Below are positions 1-6,390 of a stretch of DNA of 10,347 nucleotides, in pieces. Both the position numbers and the translations under genes were made by a program. The stretch lies in assembly GCA_025458585.1 (NCBI GenBank), contig JALOSD010000110.1:1-10347 (forward strand). The letters run 5' to 3'. The stretch is from Burkholderiaceae bacterium (lineage in GTDB: Bacteria; Pseudomonadota; Gammaproteobacteria; Burkholderiales; Burkholderiaceae_C). The first letter of the stretch is position 1; each line of letters begins with the position of its first letter. The notes beneath the pieces are model-generated. The model was not told the DNA's origin and ran no database searches. It worked only from the letters and a program-made list of their open reading frames with translations.

Positions 1-138
1 ACGCGTCCTGCGCAGAGCGCCGGTGTTGCGGGCCGCCTCCTGCCACCCATGGGGCAGAACCCGTTCGATGACCTCCCAGTCCTCGACCAAGCCCTCGAAA
101 TGCTCGTCCCAATCGAGATCGAACTCAGCCTCGTCCAT
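1..138 (-). CDS. IS4-family transposase, N-terminal part, cut by window edge
   Basis: Only the first 46 residues are present, starting at the ATG read from 138 leftward; the gene continues beyond base 1. The peptide is acidic at first (MDEAEFDLDWDEHFE) and then has the segment LPHGWQEAARNTGALRRTR. This is typical of the N-terminus of IS4-type DDE transposases, which read roughly W..LAR..GA..R.R before the first catalytic region. No catalytic residues lie in the window, so activity cannot be judged. The element would be transcribed away from the toxin-antitoxin genes. The upstream side (139-215) should hold the IS end and promoter. The family assignment rests on a short stretch. Confidence 0.6.
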   Translation of the reverse strand, partial: MDEAEFDLDWDEHFEGLVEDWEVIERVLPHGWQEAARNTGALRRTR

Positions 139-182
139 GACCTGCCGCCCGTCGCAGTCATCGACGGATCGGCAGTGTACAT

Positions 183-215
183 AAGGCCATTCTTATATTA
201 ATGCTAATGGGCCTT
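183..215. repeat. AT-rich inverted repeat upstream of the transposase
   Basis: The arms AAGGCCATT (183-191) and AATGGGCCTT (206-215) are inverted copies with one extra base. They flank the AT-rich core CTTATATTAATGCT, which stands out in a GC-rich window. The site lies 45-77 bases upstream of the transposase start. It could be the transposase promoter/operator (TATAAG- and TAATAT-like hexamers read on the minus strand) or part of the IS end. The other IS end is outside the window, so terminal repeats cannot be compared. Confidence 0.35.
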
Positions 216-494
216 CCCCCCAGAGCGACCGCGACGCCGACGCCGATGGTTCCTTGACCTGCTGGACGTCAGCGCCACGCTGCGCGCGATCCGCACCCTG
301 GCCAGGCGATCACCGCGCATGGTCAAGCGCCGGAACTCCCAGTACGCTCCTCACGACCGACGGGCGCCCACGCGCGTGCCAGTGGCCATGAAGCCTGCGC
401 TTCTTCCGCCGCGCGATCCTGCCAAGAGGCCGCGCCGATCGGCACGCCCGGAGTCGAAGCCATGGTCGATCGTGAATCCGGGTGGTCGCTTCAT
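216..494. other. Gene-free stretch between IS end and hicB
   Basis: I see no convincing gene on either strand; open frames here lack family signatures and mostly run antisense to hicB. In the integron reading it should hold the distal end of the hicAB cassette. Just inside the end of hicB is an attC-type core-like heptamer GGCTAAC (minus strand, 513-519), but I cannot find a convincing partner core further left. A small 6-bp hairpin, TCGCTT/AAGCGA, sits just left of it. The stretch may be a cassette remnant truncated by the IS. Confidence 0.4.
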
Positions 495-842
495 CTAAGC
501 GAACAGTATTGGGTTAGCCTGCACCCCGCGCACGAGACTTGGAACTGGGACACCCTCTGCCTTGGCGCGCGTGGCCAGCTGAGCGTGCACGGTCTTCGGT
601 ACGCGTGCAACGAACTTTCCGGACGCAACGCCTCCGCTGTTGGGGCTAGGAACAGGCAGTTTCTTTGCTTTGAGCGCCGCAATGGTGGCCTTGAGCGCGT
701 CATGGCCGTTTGCGAGGGCTTCTTCAATGGTTTCGCCGTCCGAGATGCACTCGGCGAAGTCCGGGAACGAGACCAGGAACCCGCCGCCGTCCTCTTCCGA
801 CAGCGGCCTGATCTCGAAGGGATAGTCAGTGATCTTGGCCAT
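495..842 (-). CDS. hicB: HicB-family antitoxin with aberrant C-terminus
   Basis: 115 aa. HicB antitoxins neutralise the HicA mRNA interferase and usually repress their own operon. Residues 1-60 form the HicB-like domain (YPFEIRPLSEEDGGGFLVSFPDF, then ISDGETIEEALANGHDAL). Residues 73-97 give the strand and first helix of a ribbon-helix-helix DNA-binding domain (KFVARVPKTVHAQLATRAKAEGV). The family then normally has a second helix of the SLNTLV..LIAEGL type. Here it reads PVPSLVRGVQANPILFA, so the tail looks altered by substitutions or a small frameshift. In another frame the same DNA ends at a TAA inside the attC-core-like GGCTAAC at 513-519, which may be the ancestral stop. The start ATG at 842 has GGAG upstream and lies 2 nt after the hicA stop, as in typical hicAB operons. 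Confidence 0.85.
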   Translation of the reverse strand: MAKITDYPFEIRPLSEEDGGGFLVSFPDFAECISDGETIEEALANGHDALKATIAALKAKKLPVPSPNSGGVASGKFVARVPKTVHAQLATRAKAEGVPVPSLVRGVQANPILFA

Positions 843-844
843 GT

Positions 845-1072
845 TCAGGCTCCGTCGATGAGTTCGATGAACTTCCGGATGTAGATGGGCTTGATCGGTC
901 TGTGTGCCGGCACAGACAAGGTGCGCCCGTCATCCCGGACGAACACGCAGTGGCTGCTCTTCTGGTGGCGCCAGTCCAGGCCGCGGTGCTTGGCTACTGA
1001 CTGAAGATCTGAGATCTGCCAGTCGAGTTGGGTGCGCCGCATCGCGGCGAGGAGCTTGGCTGCGGAGCTCAC
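845..1072 (-). CDS. hicA: HicA-family mRNA interferase toxin
   Basis: 75 aa, the usual size for this HicA subgroup. HicA is a small double-stranded-RNA-binding-fold ribonuclease that cleaves mRNA when free of HicB. Recognisable segments are the N-terminal KLLAAMRRTQLDWQISDLQ, the core SSHCVFVRDDGRTLSVPAH with the conserved catalytic-type histidine (His41), and the C-terminal RPIKPIYIRKFIELI. The usual GGSH or GSH is SSH here. I chose the GTG at 1072 because related proteins begin with the KLLA.MR segment; an internal ATG at 1042 would drop it. No strong Shine-Dalgarno precedes the GTG. hicB follows 2 nt after the stop. The start lies just inside the attC-like site at 1089-1216, as expected for a cassette with a short leader. 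Confidence 0.87.
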   Translation of the reverse strand: MSSAAKLLAAMRRTQLDWQISDLQSVAKHRGLDWRHQKSSHCVFVRDDGRTLSVPAHRPIKPIYIRKFIELIDGA

Positions 1073-1088
1073 AGCCGTGATACTACCA

Positions 1089-1216
1089 GTGAAACTAGAG
1101 CGTCGCCCAGCCCCCGCGGAGGCAGACGAGGCTTGGCCGCGGAGGGACGATAACTACCTTGGCCCGGAGCGGCCAAGCCTTGGCTGCCGTAGCGGGTCGG
1201 CTCGAGCGGGTTAGGC
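1089..1216 (-). other. attC-like integron recombination site between brnTA and hicAB
   Basis: Read on the minus strand (cassette orientation), the site opens with GCCTAAC at 1216-1210. This is a perfect match to the inverse core consensus RYYYAAC, and its TAA is the brnA stop codon, an overlap seen in many integron cassettes. A long imperfect stem follows: 1121-1140 pairs with 1169-1188 (two mispairs, one a G/T), and 1113-1117 pairs with 1192-1196 after a 3x3 internal loop. The likely distal core is GTTTCAC (1095-1089). It keeps the essential GTT but departs from GTTRRRY. The length of about 128 bp is within the known attC range, and hicA starts 16 nt beyond. The degenerate distal core is the weak point; a plain bidirectional terminator hairpin is the alternative. 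Confidence 0.5.
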
Positions 1217-1435
1217 CGCAGATGCATCGCGGAACGCTCGAAGCACGGAGTTGATGCGAGTCTGGTAGCCAGGACCCTGTGCCTTGAACCACTCGATGAC
1301 GTCTTGATCGATCCGAAGCGAGATCAGTTCTTTGGCCGGAACGGGCCTGAGGCCGCGGCGCACGATGCCGCGGACCACGTGCTTCGGATCGAACTCGGGA
1401 TGTTCGGCACTGGCTTGGCCCTTCTTTGAAGACAT
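1211..1435 (-). CDS. brnA: BrnA-family antitoxin
   Basis: 74 aa from the ATG at 1435. BrnA is the ribbon-helix-helix antitoxin of the BrnT ribonuclease; the complex represses the brnTA promoter. The diagnostic part is the C-terminal half: RGLRPVPAKELISLRID (beta strand), DVIEWFKAQGPGYQTRINSVLRAF (the WF.AQG.GYQTRIN signature), then a short tail. The start is uncertain: the frame stays open upstream into brnT (GTG near 1561, ATG at 1525 giving MKSASS), and some relatives have a longer N-terminus. I prefer 1435 because it lies 13 nt downstream of the brnT stop and the upstream residues look like an out-of-frame reading of BrnT. The stop codon is embedded in the attC-like core. Confidence 0.85.
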   Translation of the reverse strand: MSSKKGQASAEHPEFDPKHVVRGIVRRGLRPVPAKELISLRIDQDVIEWFKAQGPGYQTRINSVLRAFRDASAA

Positions 1436-1448
1436 GAGGTGGCCCCAG

Positions 1449-1724
1449 TCAGTCTTGGACTTGGTCGAAGAAGAGGCGCGCTTCCCGAGAGGTTGCTTTG
1501 CGGAAGGAGATGACGCGGATTTCATCGTCGGACTCGGTGTGTGCTTTGGAGACTGGCACACCCGCCAGTAGCCCCAGGGTCACGAAGCGTTGTTCTCCGT
1601 ACGCGAGGCGGTCATCCTCGTAGGTGAAGGTCAAGCCCTCGAAGACGCGCGGAGCGTCGTTGAAGTCGAGGCCGTGTTCCTTGAGGTTGATGGCACGCTT
1701 GCGCTCGGACCAGGTGAAACGTAT
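1449..1724 (-). CDS. brnT: BrnT-family ribonuclease toxin; start codon appears to be ATA (possible 5' lesion)
   Basis: Read from 1724, the frame gives a full-length 91-aa BrnT: RFTWSERKRAINLKEHGLDF (residues 2-21), then DAPRVFEGLTFTYEDDR, YGEQRFVTLGLLAG and IRVISFRKATSREARLFF. BrnT is a RelE-fold toxin that cleaves RNA, paired with BrnA. The residue expected to be the initiator is encoded by ATA (1724-1722), and an in-frame TAA (1727-1725) precedes it, so no ATG, GTG or TTG can start the full protein. The first usual start is TTG at 1634 (codon 31), which would remove the first strand and helix. The gene is either inactive, started at ATA, or miscalled by one base. I list it as a CDS because the rest is intact. 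brnA follows 13 nt downstream. Confidence 0.75.
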   Translation of the reverse strand: MRFTWSERKRAINLKEHGLDFNDAPRVFEGLTFTYEDDRLAYGEQRFVTLGLLAGVPVSKAHTESDDEIRVISFRKATSREARLFFDQVQD

Positions 1725-1725
1725 T

Positions 1726-1735
1726 TACACGTGTA
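1726..1735. promoter_or_regulatory. Perfect 10-bp palindrome at the brnT start, possible operator
   Basis: TACACGTGTA is a perfect palindrome immediately upstream of brnT codon 1. BrnTA operons are autorepressed by BrnA or the BrnT-BrnA complex through an inverted repeat near the promoter, and ribbon-helix-helix repressors bind such sites. That function is inferred from position only; the palindrome is short and could be chance. Confidence 0.3.
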
Positions 1736-1772
1736 GCTACGGAGCGCTGACTGGGCAAGGGCGTGATTTCTG

Positions 1773-1858
1773 CGTGTTCTCGGGCGCAAATCCGTGCCCG
1801 TATCTGGATAGTGGCGCAGTATCGGGCCCGTGTTCGGATAGTGGCGCAGTACCGGACC
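1773..1858. repeat. Three contiguous ~30-bp direct repeats between brnT and intI
   Basis: Units lie at 1773-1798 (26 bp, most diverged), 1799-1828 and 1829-1858 (30 bp each). Units 2 and 3 share the exact 16-mer GGATAGTGGCGCAGTA (1806-1821 and 1836-1851). All three start CGT followed by a similar pyrimidine-rich run and keep a GCGCA core. The array ends beside CCACTGACGCC. Direct repeats binding a recombinase occur at the ends of IS21-type elements and also in attI sites beside intI. Position fits attI; repeat number and the adjoining GTCAGTGG (minus strand) suggest an IS21-like end to me. Neither is proven. No istA/istB is present. Confidence 0.75.
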
Positions 1859-1922
1859 ACTGACGCCCGCATCGTTGGGAGCTTGCATCGAAGGACCGGA
1901 CGCCTACAGTACTTGATTCCCC

Positions 1923-2979
1923 ATGCCAGCACCTCCCGTCGCGCCACCGGGTGCACCTCGTCTGCTGGACCATGTCCGCGAACGCGTGCGTCATCTGCAC
2001 TACAGCTTACGGACCGAAGAGGCCTACGTCCACTGGATCCGCGCGTTCGTGCGCTTCCACGGCAGGCGCCACCCGCGCGAGATGGGCGGGCAGCAGGTCG
2101 AGGCGTTCCTGTCGTGGCTGTCGACCGAGCGCGGGGTGTCGGTGTCGACGCACCGGCAGGCGCTGTCGGCGCTGCTGTTTCTATATCAGCCTGTATCAGC
2201 AGGTGCTGGGGCAGCAGTTGCCGTGGATGGAGGCCATCGGCCGGCCGCAGCGCAAGCCGCGGCTGCCGGTGGTGCTGTCGCCGCACGAAGTGGCCGCGGT
2301 GTTGACGCTTCTCGAGGGCACGCATCGCGTGCTGGCCCAGTTGCTCTACGGCACCGGCATGCGCATCGCCGAGGCGCTGCAGCTGCGCGTGAAGGACGTG
2401 GAGTTCGACCGCCGCGTCATCGTCGTGCGCAGCGACAAGGGCGGCAAGGAACGCGTCGTGATGCTGCCGGCCACGCTCGCGCCTGGCCTGCGCGAGCAGT
2501 TGCAGCGCGCGCGGGTGCTCTGGGAGGCGGACGCGCGCGCCGGCCACGGCGGCGTGCAAATGCCCGACGCGCTCGAGCGCAAGTACCCCCGTGCCGGCGC
2601 GTCGTGGGCCTGGTTCTGGGTGTTTCCCCAGTCCGAGCATTCGGTGTGCCCGCGCACCGGCGTCGAGCGCCGCCACCACCTGTTCGACCAGACGTTCCAG
2701 CGCGCCTTCAAGCGCGCGGTGCACGCCGCCGGCATCGAACTCCTGGCCACGCCGCACACGCTGCGCCATTCGTTCGCCACGCACCTGCTGCAGTCGGGCA
2801 CCGACATATGAACCGTGCAGGAACTGCTCGGCCACAGCGACGTGAGCACGACGATGATCTACACGCACGTGCTGAAGGTGGCCGCCGGTGGCACGCGCAG
2901 CCCGCTCGACGCGCTGGCCGCCCCCGGCGCCAATTCGCGTCGGACTGCGAGCGAACCGATGAGTCAGTGCATTGAGTAA
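1923..2979 (+). pseudogene. intI: Integron integrase (IntI-type tyrosine recombinase), inactivated twice
   Basis: The joined frames give about 350 residues of a tyrosine recombinase with the integron-specific insert. N-terminal part in frame from 1923: HYSLRTEEAYVHWIRAFVRF and MGGQQVEAFLSWL. After the first lesion the frame shifts, giving LGQQLPWMEAI, the arginine motif LLYGTGMRIAEAL, the IntI-specific helix region ALERKYPRAGASWAWFWVFP, and HTLRHSFATHLL. After the second lesion come VQELLGHSDVSTTMIYTHVL, with the catalytic tyrosine at 2860-2862, and RSPLDALA. Lesion 1 is a 10-bp near-perfect tandem duplication (2181-2200) shifting the frame. Lesion 2 is TGA at 2809-2811, where relatives have arginine (CGA to TGA fits one transition). 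The tyrosine lies beyond both. Its orientation opposite to hicAB and brnTA is the standard intI/cassette arrangement. I see no LexA-type box or clear Shine-Dalgarno before the ATG. Confidence 0.9.
2181..2200 (+). repeat. 10-bp tandem duplication that frameshifts intI
   Basis: CTATATCAGC (2181-2190) is followed directly by CTGTATCAGC (2191-2200), differing at one base. Removing one copy restores LLFLYQQVLGQQLPW, the expected integrase sequence. The insertion is 10 bp, so it shifts the frame by one. The single mismatch suggests the duplication is not brand new. Confidence 0.85.
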
Positions 2980-3010
2980 ATCAACTCAATGCACTGAGTC
3001 ATCGGTCTGC
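2951..3010. repeat. Long near-perfect hairpin over the end of intI
   Basis: Arms 2956-2977 and 2984-3005 (22 bp) are inverted copies with one mismatch, around the 6-nt loop AAATCA. The pairing continues to 2951-3010 with two further mispairs. The intI stop TAA (2977-2979) lies at the loop. There is no T-run on either side, so a classic intrinsic terminator is not shown, although a terminator for intI or a barrier before dnaE2 is possible. The stem is lower in GC than the flanks. A mobile-element or REP-type palindrome is an alternative. Confidence 0.8.
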
Positions 3011-3072
3011 GGTTGACGCGAAGCCATGCAGGCTTGCCTTGCAGCCGATGACGGCCTGCCGCGACGCCACCG

Positions 3073-6000
3073 ATGCTCCCGCCCTACGCCGAGCTGCACT
3101 GCCGCAGCAACTTCAGCTTCCTCATCGGCGCGTCGCACCCGGAGGAACTCGTGCAGCGCGCGCACGCGCTCGGCTACTCGGCGCTGGCGATCACCGACGA
3201 GTGCTCGCTCGCCGGCGTAGTGCGCGCGCACGCCGAGGCAAAACGCGTCGGCCTGCACCTGATCGTCGGCGCCGAGATGCGCTTGGCCGCCGCCGCGCCG
3301 GCTGCCGGCGGCGCGAAGCAAGGGGCAGCCCCCGACGCGCCCGACATGCGCCTGGTGATGCTGGCGATGTCGCGCCGCGGCTACGGCAACCTGGCGCAGT
3401 GGATCACGGTGGCGCGCCGGCGCGCGGCCAAGGGGCAGTACGAGGCGTACCGCAGCGACCTCGAAGGCCGGGTGCCGCACGCGCCGATGCTGGCCGGCCT
3501 GCCCGACTGCCTGGCGCTGCTGGTGGCCGACGCCGCGCAGCCGTTCGAAACCGTGTTCGCGCACGCGATGTGGCTCAAGACGTGGTTCGGCACCGGCACC
3601 GAGGGCCGCGCCGCGCTGGCGCTGCCGCAGCTTCTGCACGCGAGCGACGACGTGCTCGCCGACCTGGTGCAGCGCGTCGCCGCGCTCACCGGCCTGCCCA
3701 TCGTCGCCACCGGCGACGTGCTGATGCACGCGCGCTCGCGCAAGGCGCTGCAGGACGTGCTGACCGCCACGCGGCTCAAGCGCCCGGTGGCGCAGTGCGG
3801 CTTCGCGCTGGCGCCCAACGCCGAGCAGCACCTGCGCACGCGCCAGCGGCTGGCGGCGCTGTACCGCCCCAAGTGGCTCGACGCCACGGTGGCGCTGGCC
3901 GCGCGCTGCGCCTTCTCGCTCGACGAGCTGCGCTACGAGTACCCGCAGGAGATCGTGCCCGACGGCCACACGCCCGCCTCATGGCTGCGCGACCTCACCG
4001 AGGAAGGCCTCGTGCGCCGCTTCCCGCAAGGCACACCCGACAAGGTGCGCGCGCAGGTCGAGCACGAGCTGGCGCTGATCGCGCAGCTGCGCTACGAGCC
4101 GTACTTCCTCACCGTGGCCGACCTGGTGCAGTGGGCGCGCGCGCAGGGCATCCTGTGCCAGGGGCGCGGCAGCGCGGCCAACTCGGCGGTGTGCTACGCG
4201 CTCGGCGTCACCGAGGTGGACCCGGCGCGCACGAGCCTGCTGTTCGAGCGCTTCATCAGCGCCGAGCGCAACGAGCCGCCCGACATCGACATCGACTTCG
4301 AGCACCAGCGGCGCGAGGAGGTCATCCAGCACGTCTACCGCAAGTACGGGCGCCACCGCGCGGCGCTGACCGCGGTGGTCATCAGCTACCGGCCCCGCAG
4401 CGCCTTGCGCGACGTCGGCCGCGCGCTCGGCATCGACCTCGACCGCATCGACGCGGTGGCGAAGTCGCAGCACTGGTTCGACGGCCGCCGGGTCGACCCC
4501 GAACGCCTGCGCGAGAACGGCTTCGACCCCGAGTCGCCGGTGTGCCGGCTGTGGGTCGAGCTCACGCAGGCGCTCGTCGGCTTCCCGCGCCACCTCAGCC
4601 AGCACCCCGGCGGCTTCGTGATCGCGCGCGACGACCTCGCGCGGCTGGTGCCGGTGGAGAACGCCGCGATGGACGGGCGCAGCGTGATCCAGTGGGACAA
4701 GGACGACCTCGACGCGCTTGGCCTGATCAAGGTCGACCTGCTGGCGCTGGGCATGCTTTCCGCGATCCGCCGCGCGCTGGACCTGGTCGCGCACAAGCTG
4801 GGGGTGCGCGAGTTCCGCATGCAGGACGTGCCGGCCGAGGACCCTGCCGTCTACGCGATGCTGAGCAAGGGCGACAGCGTCGGCACCTTCCAGGTCGAGA
4901 GTCGCGCGCAGATGAGCATGCTGCCGCGGCTGAAGCCCGCGAACTTCTACGACCTCGTAATCGAGGTCGCCATCGTGCGCCCGGGCCCGATCCAGGGCGG
5001 CATGGTGCACCCGTACCTGCGAAGGCGCACAGGCGACGAGCCGGTCACGTACCCGAGCGACGAAGTGAAGCAGGCGCTCGAGCGCACGCTGGGCGTGCCG
5101 ATCTTCCAGGAGCAGGTGATGCAGCTCGCGATCCTGGCGGCCGACTTCACGCCCGGCGAGGCCGACCAGCTGCGTCGTGCGATGGCGGCGTGGAAGCGCC
5201 GCGGCGGCCTGGGTCCGTTCCACGAGCGGCTCGTCGGCCGCATGGTGGCCAAGGGCTACACGCGCGACTACGCCGAGGCCATCTTCCGCCAGATCGAGGG
5301 CTTCGGCGAATACGGCTTCCCCGAGAGCCACGCGGCGAGCTTCGCGCTGCTGGTCTACGTCAGCGCGTGGCTCAAGTGCCACCACCCCGACGCCTTCCTC
5401 GCCGCGCTGCTCAACAGCCAGCCGATGGGCTTCTACGCGCCGGCGCAGCTGGTGCGCGACGCGCGCGAGCACGGCGTGCGCGTGCTGCCGGTCGACGCGA
5501 CGGTGAGCGACTGGCCGACGACGCTCGAGCACGAAGGTGACGACCCGAGCCCTGACCTGCGCCCGGTGCGGCTCGGCCTGAGCCGCGTCGCCGGCCTGGC
5601 CGAAGACGCGGCACGGCGCCTCGTCGCCGCGCGCACCGAGGCGCCGTTCGCGTCGGCCGAGGACCTGGCGCGCCGCGCCGCGCTCGACGCGCACGCGCTC
5701 GGCGTGCTCGCGCGCGCCGACGCGCTGCGCGCCGTGCCGACGAGCCCCCACGACGTTTCGCGTCGCCCGCCCGAGGAGGCGCAGCCCGGTTTCGGGCGCG
5801 GCCCGGCGGCCGGGCTGATCGGCCACCGCCGCGACGCCGCGTGGGCGGTGGCCGGCATCGACACCCGCGCCACCGCGATGCTGCACGCCACGCGCACGCA
5901 CGAAGCCCCGGCCGCCCTGCCCGCCCCCGACAGGGCCGACACCGTGCTCGCCGACTACCGCGCGCTCGGCCTGAGCCTGCTCGCACACCCGCTGGCGCTG

Positions 6001-6348
6001 CTGCGCGACCAGCTCGCCGCGTTCCGCGTGCAGCCGGCCGCCGTGCTGCGCGGCTGCCGCCACGGCCAGCTCGCGCGCGCCAGCGGCCTCGTCACGCACC
6101 GCCAGCGCCCCGAGACGGCCAAGGGCGTCGTCTTCGTCACCCTCGAAGACGAGACCGGCGCCGTCAACGTCATCGTCTGGCCGACCGTCGTCGAACAGCA
6201 GCGCCGGCCGCTGCTCGCCGCGACGCTGCTCACCGTCTACGGCGTGTGGCAGCAGGAGGGCGAGGTGATGCACCTGGTGGCGAAGAAGCTCGTCGACCAC
6301 ACGCCTTTGCTGCAGGGGCTGGCGGCGAGGAGTCGCAACTTCCGGTGA
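3073..6348 (+). CDS. dnaE2: Error-prone DNA polymerase III alpha-type subunit DnaE2 (ImuC)
   Basis: 1091 aa, slightly long for the family and apparently complete. DnaE2 is the C-family polymerase of the ImuA-ImuB-DnaE2 translesion mutasome, usually induced by the SOS response. The N-terminus is a PHP domain (YAELHCRSNFSFLIGASHPEE, then ITDECSLAGVVRAH), with a low-complexity Ala/Pro/Gly insert near residues 74-95. The palm carries GRGSAANSAVCYALG (364 onward), PDIDIDFEH with Asp404 and Asp406, and the third catalytic-type aspartate in IKVDLLALG (Asp555). Next come the FPESHAASFALLVY region (about 748) and an OB-fold (about 1000-1080, GVVFVTLEDETGAVNVIVW), ending in SRNFR. The ATG at 3073 fits the family start. 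imuA and imuB, normally just upstream, are absent from the window; a fossil integron is there instead. I found no LexA-like box in 3011-3072. Confidence 0.95.
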   Translation: MLPPYAELHCRSNFSFLIGASHPEELVQRAHALGYSALAITDECSLAGVVRAHAEAKRVGLHLIVGAEMRLAAAAPAAGGAKQGAAPDAPDMRLVMLAMSRRGYGNLAQWITVARRRAAKGQYEAYRSDLEGRVPHAPMLAGLPDCLALLVADAAQPFETVFAHAMWLKTWFGTGTEGRAALALPQLLHASDDVLADLVQRVAALTGLPIVATGDVLMHARSRKALQDVLTATRLKRPVAQCGFALAPNAEQHLRTRQRLAALYRPKWLDATVALAARCAFSLDELRYEYPQEIVPDGHTPASWLRDLTEEGLVRRFPQGTPDKVRAQVEHELALIAQLRYEPYFLTVADLVQWARAQGILCQGRGSAANSAVCYALGVTEVDPARTSLLFERFISAERNEPPDIDIDFEHQRREEVIQHVYRKYGRHRAALTAVVISYRPRSALRDVGRALGIDLDRIDAVAKSQHWFDGRRVDPERLRENGFDPESPVCRLWVELTQALVGFPRHLSQHPGGFVIARDDLARLVPVENAAMDGRSVIQWDKDDLDALGLIKVDLLALGMLSAIRRALDLVAHKLGVREFRMQDVPAEDPAVYAMLSKGDSVGTFQVESRAQMSMLPRLKPANFYDLVIEVAIVRPGPIQGGMVHPYLRRRTGDEPVTYPSDEVKQALERTLGVPIFQEQVMQLAILAADFTPGEADQLRRAMAAWKRRGGLGPFHERLVGRMVAKGYTRDYAEAIFRQIEGFGEYGFPESHAASFALLVYVSAWLKCHHPDAFLAALLNSQPMGFYAPAQLVRDAREHGVRVLPVDATVSDWPTTLEHEGDDPSPDLRPVRLGLSRVAGLAEDAARRLVAARTEAPFASAEDLARRAALDAHALGVLARADALRAVPTSPHDVSRRPPEEAQPGFGRGPAAGLIGHRRDAAWAVAGIDTRATAMLHATRTHEAPAALPAPDRADTVLADYRALGLSLLAHPLALLRDQLAAFRVQPAAVLRGCRHGQLARASGLVTHRQRPETAKGVVFVTLEDETGAVNVIVWPTVVEQQRRPLLAATLLTVYGVWQQEGEVMHLVAKKLVDHTPLLQGLAARSRNFR

Positions 6349-6390
6349 AGCCATGGCGCGAGGGGCGTCGGCGACAATTCCAGCGCTGCC

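Noticed and set aside
462..884. Plus-strand open frame of 140 codons across hicB
   Set aside because: Antisense to hicB/hicA, no recognisable domain; the minus-strand TA pair explains the region.
1612..2868. Long minus-strand open frame (418 codons) opposite intI
   Set aside because: Its sequence is Arg/Ala-rich without family motifs and runs antisense to the clear integrase; an effect of high GC content.
2951..3010. The large hairpin as an attC site
   Set aside because: It is an almost perfect stem without the RYYYAAC/GTTRRRY cores or the bulged layout, and lies on the wrong side of intI for a cassette.
3011..3072. LexA (SOS) box before dnaE2
   Set aside because: No CTG-N10-CAG type palindrome found between the hairpin and the start codon.
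3979..6354. Very long minus-strand open frame opposite dnaE2
   Set aside because: It mirrors the dnaE2 codon pattern, lacks any domain, and dnaE2 is unmistakable on the plus strand.
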